DNA of 37,476 nt, from positions 1 through 37,476 of the forward strand of contig CAKRSS010000019.1 of assembly GCA_934401725.1 (NCBI GenBank), read 5' to 3'. The position numbers were made by a program, and so were the translations under genes. This DNA comes from an uncultured Eubacteriales bacterium (GTDB lineage: Bacteria > Bacillota > Clostridia > Oscillospirales > CAG-272). Below, one piece after another: positions 1-7,086 of the stretch. Every line of letters starts with the position of its first letter. Position 1 is the first letter of the stretch. The notes beneath the pieces are model-generated. The model saw nothing but the letters and a program-made list of their open reading frames with translations, had not been told where the DNA came from and did no database searches.

Positions 1-79
1 CCCCTAAGCGGGGTTTGGGGCAGCGCCCCAAGAACTCTCGTCCCCTGAGCGGGGTTTGGGGCAGAGCCCCAAGAACATC
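1..79. repeat. Tandem GC-rich palindromic repeat downstream of tyrS
   Basis: Two direct copies (1-41 and 42-79) differ at only a few bases. Each holds two short hairpins: CCCC...GGGG, and TTGGGG-CAG(C/A)G-CCCCAA. The array sits just past the tyrS stop codon on the minus strand, so it could end or stabilise the tyrS transcript, but there is no clean T-tract. It may continue beyond the window edge. Confidence 0.7.
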
Positions 80-80
80 A

Positions 81-1301
81 TTACTTCGCTATAACCTTCA
101 TAAAGCTCTTCTTGCCGCGGCGGAAGACTACTCCGTCGGCGAGATCGGCCTTTGCGTAGCTTGTATGAGTATCAGTGACCTTGCTGTCGCCTGCGCTGAC
201 GCCGCCCTGCTCCACTGCGCGTCTCGCCTCGGAGCGCGAGGGAACCAGCTTAGCCTTGACAAGCACGGACAGAATATCTATCTTGCCGTCGGTGAAGTCG
301 TCGTCGGAGAGCTCAACTGTCGGGATGTCGGCCGCGCCGCCTGCGCCGAACAGCGCCTTCGCGCCTGCCTGCGCGCGCTTGGCCTCCTCCTCGCCGTGAA
401 CCATGCTTGTCAGCTCGTAGGCGAGAATTTCCTTGGCATGGTTGAGCTGCGCGCCCTCCCAATCCTTCATTGCCTCGATCTCCTCGATAGGCAGGAAGGT
501 CAGCATACGGATGCACTTGAGAACGTCCGCATCGTCGACGTTGCGCCAGTACTGGTAAAAGTCATACGGGCTGGTCTTTGCCGCGTCGAGCCAGACGGCG
601 TTTCCGGCGGTCTTGCCCATCTTCTTACCGTTCGAGTCGGTCAGCAGCGTGATGGTCATCGCATGGGCGTCCTTGCCCAGCTTGCGACGGATAAGCTCGG
701 TTCCGCCGAGCATGTTCGACCACTGGTCGTCGCCGCCGAACTCCATGTTGCAGCCGTAATGCTGGAACAGGTAATAGAAGTCATAGGACTGCATTATCAT
801 ATAGTTGAACTCGAGGAAGGAAAGCCCCTTCTCCAGTCTCTGCTTGTAGCACTCGGCACGGAGCATGTTGTTGACCGAGAAGCAAGCGCCGACCTCACGA
901 AGCAGGTCGACATAGTTGAGGTCGAGCAGCCAGTCGGCGTTGTTTATCATTCTGGCTTTGCCCTCTCCGAAGTCGATAAAACGCTCCATCTGGCGCTTGA
1001 AGCATTCAGCGTTGTGATTTATGTCCTCTTTGGTCAGCATTCTGCGCATGTCGGTACGACCGGAGGGGTCGCCTATCATGGTTGTACCGCCGCCGATAAG
1101 TGCTATCGGCTTGTTCCCTGCCAGCTGCAAACGCTTCATCAGGGTCAGCGCCATGAAATGTCCCGCGGTCAGACTGTCCGCGGTGCAGTCAAAGCCGATG
1201 TAAAAAGTGGCATTGCCGCTGTTAATCATTTCTTTGATCTGCTTCTCATCAGTCACCTGCGCGATAAGTCCGCGGGCTACCAACTCGTCGTAAATTGTCA
1301 T
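81..1301 (-). CDS. tyrS: Tyrosyl-tRNA synthetase
   Basis: This class I aminoacyl-tRNA synthetase charges tRNA-Tyr with tyrosine in the cytosol. The 406-residue product has the usual family length. The HIGH-like signature is TAGHF (residues 45-49), and the KMSKS-like loop is KMGKT, inside GKKMGKTAGNAV near residue 230. The tyrosine/tRNA pocket region around YDFYYLFQHY and GGDDQW is recognisable. The C-terminal ~70 residues form an S4-like RNA-binding domain (VPSRSEARRAVEQGGVSAG). The ATG at 1301 is preceded by AAAGGA at a suitable distance. A TTGCAA-17-TAGAAT promoter lies just upstream, leaving a leader of only ~33 nt, so no T-box fits. It is encoded alone, downstream of a LURP-one-like gene on the same strand. 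Confidence 0.96.
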   Translation of the reverse strand: MTIYDELVARGLIAQVTDEKQIKEMINSGNATFYIGFDCTADSLTAGHFMALTLMKRLQLAGNKPIALIGGGTTMIGDPSGRTDMRRMLTKEDINHNAECFKRQMERFIDFGEGKARMINNADWLLDLNYVDLLREVGACFSVNNMLRAECYKQRLEKGLSFLEFNYMIMQSYDFYYLFQHYGCNMEFGGDDQWSNMLGGTELIRRKLGKDAHAMTITLLTDSNGKKMGKTAGNAVWLDAAKTSPYDFYQYWRNVDDADVLKCIRMLTFLPIEEIEAMKDWEGAQLNHAKEILAYELTSMVHGEEEAKRAQAGAKALFGAGGAADIPTVELSDDDFTDGKIDILSVLVKAKLVPSRSEARRAVEQGGVSAGDSKVTDTHTSYAKADLADGVVFRRGKKSFMKVIAK

Positions 1302-1340
1302 CGATACTTATCCTTTCGGAAATATTTTTTACCGAATCTT

Positions 1341-1369
1341 ATTCTACCACAAAATTTTCCGTTTTGCAA
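1341..1369 (-). promoter_or_regulatory. Promoter of tyrS
   Basis: Read on the minus strand: -35 TTGCAA (1364-1369), a 17-bp spacer, and -10 TAGAAT (1341-1346) with an upstream TGG that suggests an extended -10. Confidence 0.7.
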
Positions 1370-1396
1370 TAGCTATTTGAAAAAACAGTGCCAATC

Positions 1397-1870
1397 TCAA
1401 TCTCCGCGACTGCACTTGACCGCGTCAATCGCCAGCACCACCATCAGTACGCGCAGCGCATCAGGCTCGTGGCGTATGTTGAGCATGTATGTATCGGTAA
1501 AGTTGAACAGCTCCTTCGAAATCGTCGCCACAACGCCACCCTGTGCGTCGTAGATGCAGTAATCCCACTCAAACCAGTTGCCCTCGACGTACCAGCCGTT
1601 GCAGTCGAGCGTGAAGCGGGGCGTGAACAGCGAAAACTCCTTGACTATCTCGCCGATGCAGTTGCCGTACTCATAGAGATTGAAGTGCGGCAGGAATCTG
1701 AAAAGCTGCTGCTCCACCTCGCCGACAAAGCTGCCCCCACGGTCAAATATGTGAAAAACATGCCCCCACGCCGGCTGTCCCTTGACGGTGAAATAGGCGT
1801 CACCGCTCTCGTCATAGACATCGTATGAGTCGAACCATGAAAAAAAGCGCTGTCTGAATCTCAGTCTCAT
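1397..1870 (-). CDS. LURP-one-related / YxjI-like protein
   Basis: The product of 157 residues resembles the LURP-one/Tubby-C-like beta-barrel family. Visible signs are the opening MRLRFRQRFFSWFDSYDVYD, a series of short beta-strand-like segments, and alternating aromatic/glycine motifs such as FHIFDRGG and FELFNFTDTY-type repeats. In bacteria these proteins are small cytosolic barrels of unknown ligand, with membrane or phospholipid association proposed for relatives. The start at 1870 is chosen because AAGGAGG sits 7 nt upstream of that ATG. A further in-frame ATG lies 13 codons upstream but has no ribosome binding site. The tyrS promoter begins within 30 bp of the stop codon. The exact role cannot be told from sequence. 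Confidence 0.75.
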   Translation of the reverse strand: MRLRFRQRFFSWFDSYDVYDESGDAYFTVKGQPAWGHVFHIFDRGGSFVGEVEQQLFRFLPHFNLYEYGNCIGEIVKEFSLFTPRFTLDCNGWYVEGNWFEWDYCIYDAQGGVVATISKELFNFTDTYMLNIRHEPDALRVLMVVLAIDAVKCSRGD

Positions 1871-1960
1871 AAAAGGCCTCCTTGGGTTGGTGACATCATT
1901 ATAGCACAACCGCCATCAAAAATAAATACCTTTTTCAAATTCATTTGACATCCGAAAAGG

Positions 1961-2049
1961 TTGACACGTAGATAATAATGTAGTATAATATAGGAGTTTA
2001 ACGACTAAACCACTCGTTTATTGACTGCCGCCCCTCCGGGCGGTATAAT
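1961..2049 (+). promoter_or_regulatory. Tandem promoters of the ABC exporter operon with inverted repeats
   Basis: Promoter 1 is TTGACA (1961-1966), 17 bp, TATAAT (1984-1989). Promoter 2 is TTGACT (2021-2026), 17 bp, TATAAT (2044-2049). Between them lies GTTTA-N5-TAAAC (1996-2010), just after promoter 1's -10 box. The spacer of promoter 2 contains CCGCCC-CTCC-GGGCGG (about 2028-2043). Both palindromes are where a repressor could act. No regulator gene is adjacent. Confidence 0.75.
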
Positions 2050-2148
2050 ATTCTTTGTGGCTTCTGCAACGCTGCGGAGGCGCTTCTCACGTAGCCCCCG
2101 CTTGATATATCCGCCCACCTACCCCTCTATCCATAAGGAAGTGACAAA

Positions 2149-3957
2149 ATGCTTTTCGATAAACACATAAACCGGTATTATCTCAAGTACTCGCCATGGT
2201 TGTTTCTCGGCACGCTTGCCATAATCGTAGTCGACTACATACAGCTGTTGGTTCCCAACCTGTACCAGATGGTGATAAACGGTATCAACGAGGGCTCCGT
2301 CGTCAAAGACGGGGTCACTTACGCATTCGACATGGATTTCCTGCTCGGCAAGATATGCTTCCCCATGATCTTCGTGGTCATAGGCATGGTTGTCTGCCGT
2401 TTTGTCTGGCGTATCTGCTTTTTCGGCTCGGGTATCCGCATGGAGACCGACCTGCGCGGCCGCATGTTCGACCACTGCAAGGAGCTTTCGCAGCAGTACT
2501 ATCAGGTCAACAAGGTCGGAAACCTCATGTCGCTGTTCACCAACGACCTTGAGACCGTGCAGGACTGCTTCGGCTCCGGCATACTCATGCTGTGCGACGT
2601 TGTCTTTCTCGGCGGCCTCGCGCTCATCAAGATGTTCCGCATGAACGTCTGGCTGTCGCTGCTCTCGCTCATCCCGATGGGATTTCTGCTGTGGTGCGCC
2701 ATGATTCTCGAGCCTAAAATCGAGAAAAAATGGGATCGCCGTCAGGAGGCCTTCTCCTCCCTCTCCGACTTTGCGCAGGAGATATTCGGCGGTATCGCCG
2801 TCATCAAGGCCTTCGTCAAGGAGAAGAAGGAGCTCAAGCATTTCCGCGAGCTCAACCGCGAAAACGAAGAGGCCAATATCGCCTTCACCAAGCTGTCGGT
2901 CAAGCTGAACATCGCAATCGACCTGTTTGCCGAGTCCGTCGTCTGCGTGATACTCGGCTACGGCGGCTACCTCGTCTGGCGCGGTGTCTTCAACGCCGGG
3001 CAGCTGGTCGAGTTCATCGGCTATTTCAATGCGACCATCTGGCCCATTCTCGCCATTGCCGAGCTCATCAACATGACTGCGCAGGGCAAGGCTTCGCTCA
3101 AGCGCATCGGTCAGCTGCTCGACGAGGAGGTCAACGTCCACGACCGTGACGACGTTGCCGACTGCGGCAACATCCGCGGCGACATCGACGTCACAAATCT
3201 GACATTCAGATACCCGAACACCGAATATGACGCGCTGTGTGACGTCAGCCTGCACATAAAGGCGGGCGAGAACGTCGGCATCATCGGCCGTGTCGGCTCG
3301 GGTAAAACAACGATCGTCGACCTGTTGCTGCGCACCTACAACGTTCCCGACGGCACACTCTTCCTCGACGGCCACGATGTCAACAGTATCCCCATCCGCC
3401 GGGTGCGCGCCAGCGCCGCCTACGTCCCGCAGGACAATTTCCTGTTCAGCGACACCATTGAGAACAACATTGCCTTCGCCTCCGACAACGTCACTCACGA
3501 CGGCGTTGTCAACGCCGCAAAAATGGCGGACATCCACGACAACATCATGGACTTCACCGCCGACTACTCGACCGTGCTCGGCGAGCGCGGCGTCACGGTG
3601 TCGGGCGGTCAGAAGCAGCGCATATCCATTGCACGCGCTCTCATGAAGGACGCGCCCATCCTCATTCTTGACGACTCGGTTTCCGCCGTCGACGTCAAAA
3701 CCGAAAAAATCATTCTGGACAACCTGCGCCGCATCCGCAAGGGCAAGACCACCATCCTCATAGCCCACCGCATAACCACGGTTGAGCACATGGACAAAAT
3801 CGTGCTCATGGATAACGGACGCATTCTCGCAGTCGGCCGACACGCCGAGCTTTACGAGAGCTGTCCCGAATACCGCACTATGGTTGAGCTTCAGCGCCTC
3901 GACGACGCCGAGGACAGCCACGACTCCAACGAACGGAGGGTCAGTGAAAATGCCTGA
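2149..3957 (+). CDS. ABC exporter subunit 1 (degenerate ATPase site)
   Basis: This is a half-transporter: about six membrane segments in residues 1-310 fused to a nucleotide-binding domain, 602 residues in all. Walker A is GRVGSGKTT (380-388), the ABC signature VSGGQ starts at 484, and Walker B reads LILDDS (505-510). The catalytic position is Asp509 instead of Glu. That is the hallmark of the degenerate subunit of heterodimeric type IV exporters such as BmrC/TM287. It ends inside the start of the second subunit (ATG at 3950), so the pair is translationally coupled. AAGGAAGTG precedes the ATG. Substrate cannot be predicted; multidrug, lipid or peptide export are all possible. Confidence 0.93.
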   Translation: MLFDKHINRYYLKYSPWLFLGTLAIIVVDYIQLLVPNLYQMVINGINEGSVVKDGVTYAFDMDFLLGKICFPMIFVVIGMVVCRFVWRICFFGSGIRMETDLRGRMFDHCKELSQQYYQVNKVGNLMSLFTNDLETVQDCFGSGILMLCDVVFLGGLALIKMFRMNVWLSLLSLIPMGFLLWCAMILEPKIEKKWDRRQEAFSSLSDFAQEIFGGIAVIKAFVKEKKELKHFRELNRENEEANIAFTKLSVKLNIAIDLFAESVVCVILGYGGYLVWRGVFNAGQLVEFIGYFNATIWPILAIAELINMTAQGKASLKRIGQLLDEEVNVHDRDDVADCGNIRGDIDVTNLTFRYPNTEYDALCDVSLHIKAGENVGIIGRVGSGKTTIVDLLLRTYNVPDGTLFLDGHDVNSIPIRRVRASAAYVPQDNFLFSDTIENNIAFASDNVTHDGVVNAAKMADIHDNIMDFTADYSTVLGERGVTVSGGQKQRISIARALMKDAPILILDDSVSAVDVKTEKIILDNLRRIRKGKTTILIAHRITTVEHMDKIVLMDNGRILAVGRHAELYESCPEYRTMVELQRLDDAEDSHDSNERRVSENA

Positions 3958-5842
3958 GTTCTTTCCATTATTATTTACGGGAGCGCTGGTGGGCATGTTC
4001 TCCGCCGTGTTCCTCGTCGCCTTCTTCTCGATAAAGGACAGACAGAAGGCCATGGGATTCGACCGCCACATGAAGGACTCCGAGATAGTCCGGAGACTTC
4101 TGCGATACGCCCGCCCGCACTGGCGCAGCTTTCTGCTGGTGCTTGTCATCATGCTTTTCTCCATCGCCTACGACATAGTCTCGCCGCTCATCATCGGCGA
4201 CATCGAGGAGCTTATCAAGGAAGAGTTCCGGCTCTCCTCACTGTGGATCTACGTTGCTGCCTACTGCGTCATTCTCGTTGTATCCATGGTGTGCTCCTAC
4301 TTCCAGGCGCTCATACTTCAGAAAACCGGACAGAAGATACTGTCGGCCATCCGCGAGGACCTGTTCACGCACATTGAAAGCCTGTCACACAATCAGCTCA
4401 ACCACATCCCCGTCGGCAAGCTGGTGACGCGCGTCACAAACGACACCGGTGCCATCTCCCGCATGTTCACCAATATACTGGTCAACCTCATTAAAAACTG
4501 CTTTGTCATCACCGGCGTGCTGGTCGCCATGCTGCTGCTCAACTACATGCTGACGCTCATGGTGCTGTGCTTTGTTCCCTTCATAGTGCTGTTCACTATG
4601 ATATTCCGCAAGTTCTCACGCCGCGCCTACCGCATAGTCAAGGATCGCACCACTGACATCAACACCTTCCTATCCGAGAACCTCTCGGGCATGAAAATAA
4701 TCCAGATTTTCAACCGCGAGGAGCGCAAGCGCGACGAATTCAACCAGAAAAACCGTGAGCTCGGCCGCGCAAAGCAGAAGGAGATATTCGTCTTCGGCAT
4801 CTTCCGACCGTTGGTCTACATGCTTTACATATGCTCGGTCATGTGCCTGCTGTTCCTCGGCGGACGCGGGTATATCAAGGGCATCAGCTTCATGGGACAG
4901 ACCATCACCGGCGGCATCATCGTGACGTTCTACATGTACATCTCAAAGTTCTTCACGCCCATTCAGAACCTCGCCGAGCAGTTCAACGGATTGCAGTCCG
5001 CCTTTGCATCGGCTGAGAAGATATTCACCATCTTCGACATGAATCCCGAGATCAAGGACGCTCCCGATGCCATCGAGGTCAACGACATACACGGCGAAAT
5101 TGAGTTCCGCCATGTGTGGTTCGCCTATGTCGACGAGGAGTGGGTGCTCCGCGACGTCTGTTTCAAGGTCGGAGCGGGCGAGACAGTGGCCTTCGTCGGC
5201 TCGACCGGTTCGGGCAAGACGACAATCCTGTCGCTCATCTGCCGCAACTACGACATCCAGAAGGGCGAGATACTCATCGACGGCATCGACATCCGCCACA
5301 TCAAAATTTCAAGCCTACGCTCGCATTTCGGCCAGATGCTACAGGACGTCTTCCTCTTCTCGGGCACCATCCGCTCCAACATTCTGCTTGACAAGGACGA
5401 CGTCACCGACGAGCAGGTCATGCAGGCCTGCCGCTACGTCAACGCCGACAAGCTGATAGACAAGCTGCCGAACGGACTTGACGAGGTCGTGCTCGAGCGC
5501 GGAAACAACTTTTCCGCCGGTCAGCGCCAGCTGATTTCGTTCGCGCGCACGATAGTTCACAGGCCGTCCGTCATGATACTTGACGAGGCCACCGCCAACA
5601 TAGACACCGAAACCGAGGTGCTGATTCAGGACTCGCTCGAGCGTATGATGAAGATAGGCACGCTGCTCATCGTCGCGCACCGACTCTCGACCATACAGCA
5701 CTCCGACCGCATTATCATGCTGTCGCACGGCGAGATAATCGAGTCGGGCAGCCACCAGGAACTGCTCGCACAGAAGGGCCGCTACTACGGGCTCTACATG
5801 CTGCAATACGAAAAGGAACAGCTTCAGAAAAAGCAAAAATAA
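3950..5842 (+). CDS. ABC exporter subunit 2 (canonical ATPase site)
   Basis: The 630-residue partner half-transporter carries a membrane domain (with an extra N-terminal hydrophobic segment, LLFTGALVGMFSAVFLVAFF) and an ATPase domain. Walker A is GSTGSGKTT (417-425), the signature is FSAGQ (from 521) and Walker B is MILDEAT with the catalytic Glu546 intact. The modified signature FSAGQ, where LSGGQ is usual, pairs with the Asp-type Walker B of subunit 1 to make the inactive composite site. That agrees with a heterodimer. The start at 3950 follows GGAGG (from about 3935) and overlaps the upstream stop by 8 bp. Longer in-frame starts lie wholly inside the upstream gene and lack support. Confidence 0.93.
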   Translation: MPEFFPLLFTGALVGMFSAVFLVAFFSIKDRQKAMGFDRHMKDSEIVRRLLRYARPHWRSFLLVLVIMLFSIAYDIVSPLIIGDIEELIKEEFRLSSLWIYVAAYCVILVVSMVCSYFQALILQKTGQKILSAIREDLFTHIESLSHNQLNHIPVGKLVTRVTNDTGAISRMFTNILVNLIKNCFVITGVLVAMLLLNYMLTLMVLCFVPFIVLFTMIFRKFSRRAYRIVKDRTTDINTFLSENLSGMKIIQIFNREERKRDEFNQKNRELGRAKQKEIFVFGIFRPLVYMLYICSVMCLLFLGGRGYIKGISFMGQTITGGIIVTFYMYISKFFTPIQNLAEQFNGLQSAFASAEKIFTIFDMNPEIKDAPDAIEVNDIHGEIEFRHVWFAYVDEEWVLRDVCFKVGAGETVAFVGSTGSGKTTILSLICRNYDIQKGEILIDGIDIRHIKISSLRSHFGQMLQDVFLFSGTIRSNILLDKDDVTDEQVMQACRYVNADKLIDKLPNGLDEVVLERGNNFSAGQRQLISFARTIVHRPSVMILDEATANIDTETEVLIQDSLERMMKIGTLLIVAHRLSTIQHSDRIIMLSHGEIIESGSHQELLAQKGRYYGLYMLQYEKEQLQKKQK

Positions 5843-5849
5843 AAAAACG

Positions 5850-5885
5850 GGCGGTCGGCGCCATTGGCGCCGACCGCCTTGTTTT
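5850..5885. terminator. Bidirectional terminator
   Basis: A perfect 13-bp stem (5850-5862 with 5866-5878, loop ATT) is flanked by an A-run on the left and a T-rich stretch on the right. It lies between the convergent ABC exporter and IMP cyclohydrolase genes, so it can serve both. Confidence 0.85.
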
Positions 5886-5938
5886 CTTGTTTTAAGCGTC
5901 CCCGCACAATTACGCCGTGGGAATAGCGCGGGCGAGCC

Positions 5939-6643
5939 TTATTTCTGATTTCTGTTTATCACGCGCACGCTCGCACGGCCGGAGGCCAGCGAAATGTAGC
6001 GGACATAGAGCGCCACACGGTTGTCGGCGTCGAGATTCTCCCAAATCTTGTTTGCGAACGAGTCGATGCTGTTGAGCACCGTTACGCGCTGAGGGTCGCC
6101 TGTGAAGGCGGCGTCGCCGTTGAGCGATGTGACGAGGTGGCCGACACCCGCCGTCGGGGCGTAGCTATATGTAACGTGGTCGCAACCGTTGCCGTCGGCA
6201 TCGGAAGCGCGGGCAATGCTCAGCTTGTAGCCAAACGTCTCCTCGGTGTCAAGCAGCGCGCTGAGACGGGGCGTGAAGTTGACGTCCTCGGCAAAGCTGA
6301 CATTGTTCGCCGCCCCCTCAAAGCAGCCGCCAGCCTCCATTGCGGCCGAGATGTCGTCACCGTGACGGCCGCTCGCCACAACTATGCGTCGGCCGGACTT
6401 GCGCATGGGCGTATATATCACCTTCGACGGGTCGCTCACGCGGGACGCGTCAAAGGGATAGACCATCAGACGGTCGTCAAAATCGTTGAATACGCGGTTG
6501 CGTCCGTCGTCGTTGCGGGCCATGATGAAATAGGCAAGCACGGCGTGCTTGCCGTTTTTGGACAGCCCGGCGATAATGCCGCTCGACGGATAGCTGTTCT
6601 TGCGCAGAACCGCGCCTACATCTTTTGTCTTGAAATTGTTCAT
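5939..6643 (-). CDS. purO: IMP cyclohydrolase, archaeal PurO type
   Basis: The product (234 residues) matches the IMP_cyclohyd (PurO) family, which closes the ring of FAICAR to IMP in the last step of purine synthesis. Diagnostic segments include NSYPSSGIIAGLSKNGKHAV near the N-terminus and the following YFIMARNDDGRNRVF. Most bacteria use PurH for this step; stand-alone PurO-like proteins occur in archaea and in many Clostridia. The start at 6643 is chosen because AGGAGG lies 7 nt upstream; an ATG 11 codons further up has no such site. It is a single gene behind a strong promoter and a ~157-nt leader with long-range pairing, which suggests control by RNA structure. The archaeal enzyme is biochemically proven; activity of this one is inferred. 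Confidence 0.85.
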   Translation of the reverse strand: MNNFKTKDVGAVLRKNSYPSSGIIAGLSKNGKHAVLAYFIMARNDDGRNRVFNDFDDRLMVYPFDASRVSDPSKVIYTPMRKSGRRIVVASGRHGDDISAAMEAGGCFEGAANNVSFAEDVNFTPRLSALLDTEETFGYKLSIARASDADGNGCDHVTYSYAPTAGVGHLVTSLNGDAAFTGDPQRVTVLNSIDSFANKIWENLDADNRVALYVRYISLASGRASVRVINRNQK

Positions 6644-6677
6644 TATATCCTCCTCAATATTGTTTACTGTGGTCACG

Positions 6678-6800
6678 CAGGGATAAAATCAGCTTGCTAA
6701 TGCCATGATTGTTGTCGCTTGTGACATGCACCACTCTTTGAACGTCCGTTCTCCGGAACAGCGCCGCTGCGGCAGTCCCAAATGAGCTGACTTACCCCTG
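6678..6800 (-). ncRNA. Structured leader RNA (candidate cis-regulator) of purO
   Basis: The predicted transcript start (~6800) coincides with the first arm of a long closing helix. Plus-strand 6785-6800 is complementary to 6678-6694: CAGGG, UAA and UCAGCU blocks pair, with small internal bulges. Inside are the hairpins GCCG-CAG-CGGC and GUUC-CGGA-GAAC, and a UGCAUG/CAUGGCA helix with one bulged G. The element ends ~35 nt before the start codon, leaving room to affect the AGGAGG site. I could not match it to the purine, ZTP, THF, PRPP/ppGpp or T-box consensus. Confidence 0.55.
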
Positions 6801-6806
6801 AAATCG

Positions 6807-6835
6807 ATTATACCATAGCACACGCACGGTGTCAA
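6807..6835 (-). promoter_or_regulatory. Promoter of purO
   Basis: On the minus strand: TTGACA (6830-6835), 17-bp spacer, TATAAT (6807-6812). Both hexamers match consensus exactly. Confidence 0.9.
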
Positions 6836-6894
6836 CCGCTTTTGTGAGTTGTTTCCTCAAAAATCGGCGATTTGTTCCTAGATTCGCTTAATTA

Positions 6895-7048
6895 ACACAA
6901 TATATTGTGTACGATTTGTAAATTTAGCGTTCGCTGGCACAAAACCTATTGCTTTTTGCCTAAGTCAGGTATATAATAGTATGCAGTGAATTGTCCGCAG
7001 TCCGCCCGCAGAAAACATATTATTATCGCACCTGTCCGCAGTTGCGAT
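6895..7048 (+). promoter_or_regulatory. Palindrome, promoter and leader of the surface-protein operon
   Basis: A perfect 16-bp palindrome, ACACAATATATTGTGT (6895-6910), lies 38 bp upstream of the -35. The promoter is TTGCTT (6949-6954), 17 bp, TATAAT (6972-6977). The leader holds two copies of TGTCCGCAG and an ATCGCA-N12-TGCGAT hairpin (7025-7048). Together with the purO leader this accounts for the 443-bp stretch without a gene at 6644-7086. Confidence 0.6.
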
Positions 7049-7086
7049 GCCCTTAACATAAATTCCCGGAGGTTCAAAACACAAGA

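Noticed and set aside
1302..1340. T-box riboswitch for tyrS
   Set aside because: The leader from the predicted start to the ATG is only about 33 nt and lacks any T-box sequence.
15..1553. A 512-codon plus-strand open frame over tyrS
   Set aside because: It is antisense to an unmistakable tyrosyl-tRNA synthetase and starts within the palindromic repeat.
2119..4164. A 681-codon open frame on the minus strand, opposite the first ABC exporter gene
   Set aside because: It mirrors the GC-biased codons of a clear ABC transporter gene and shows no domain, ribosome binding site or homology-like pattern.
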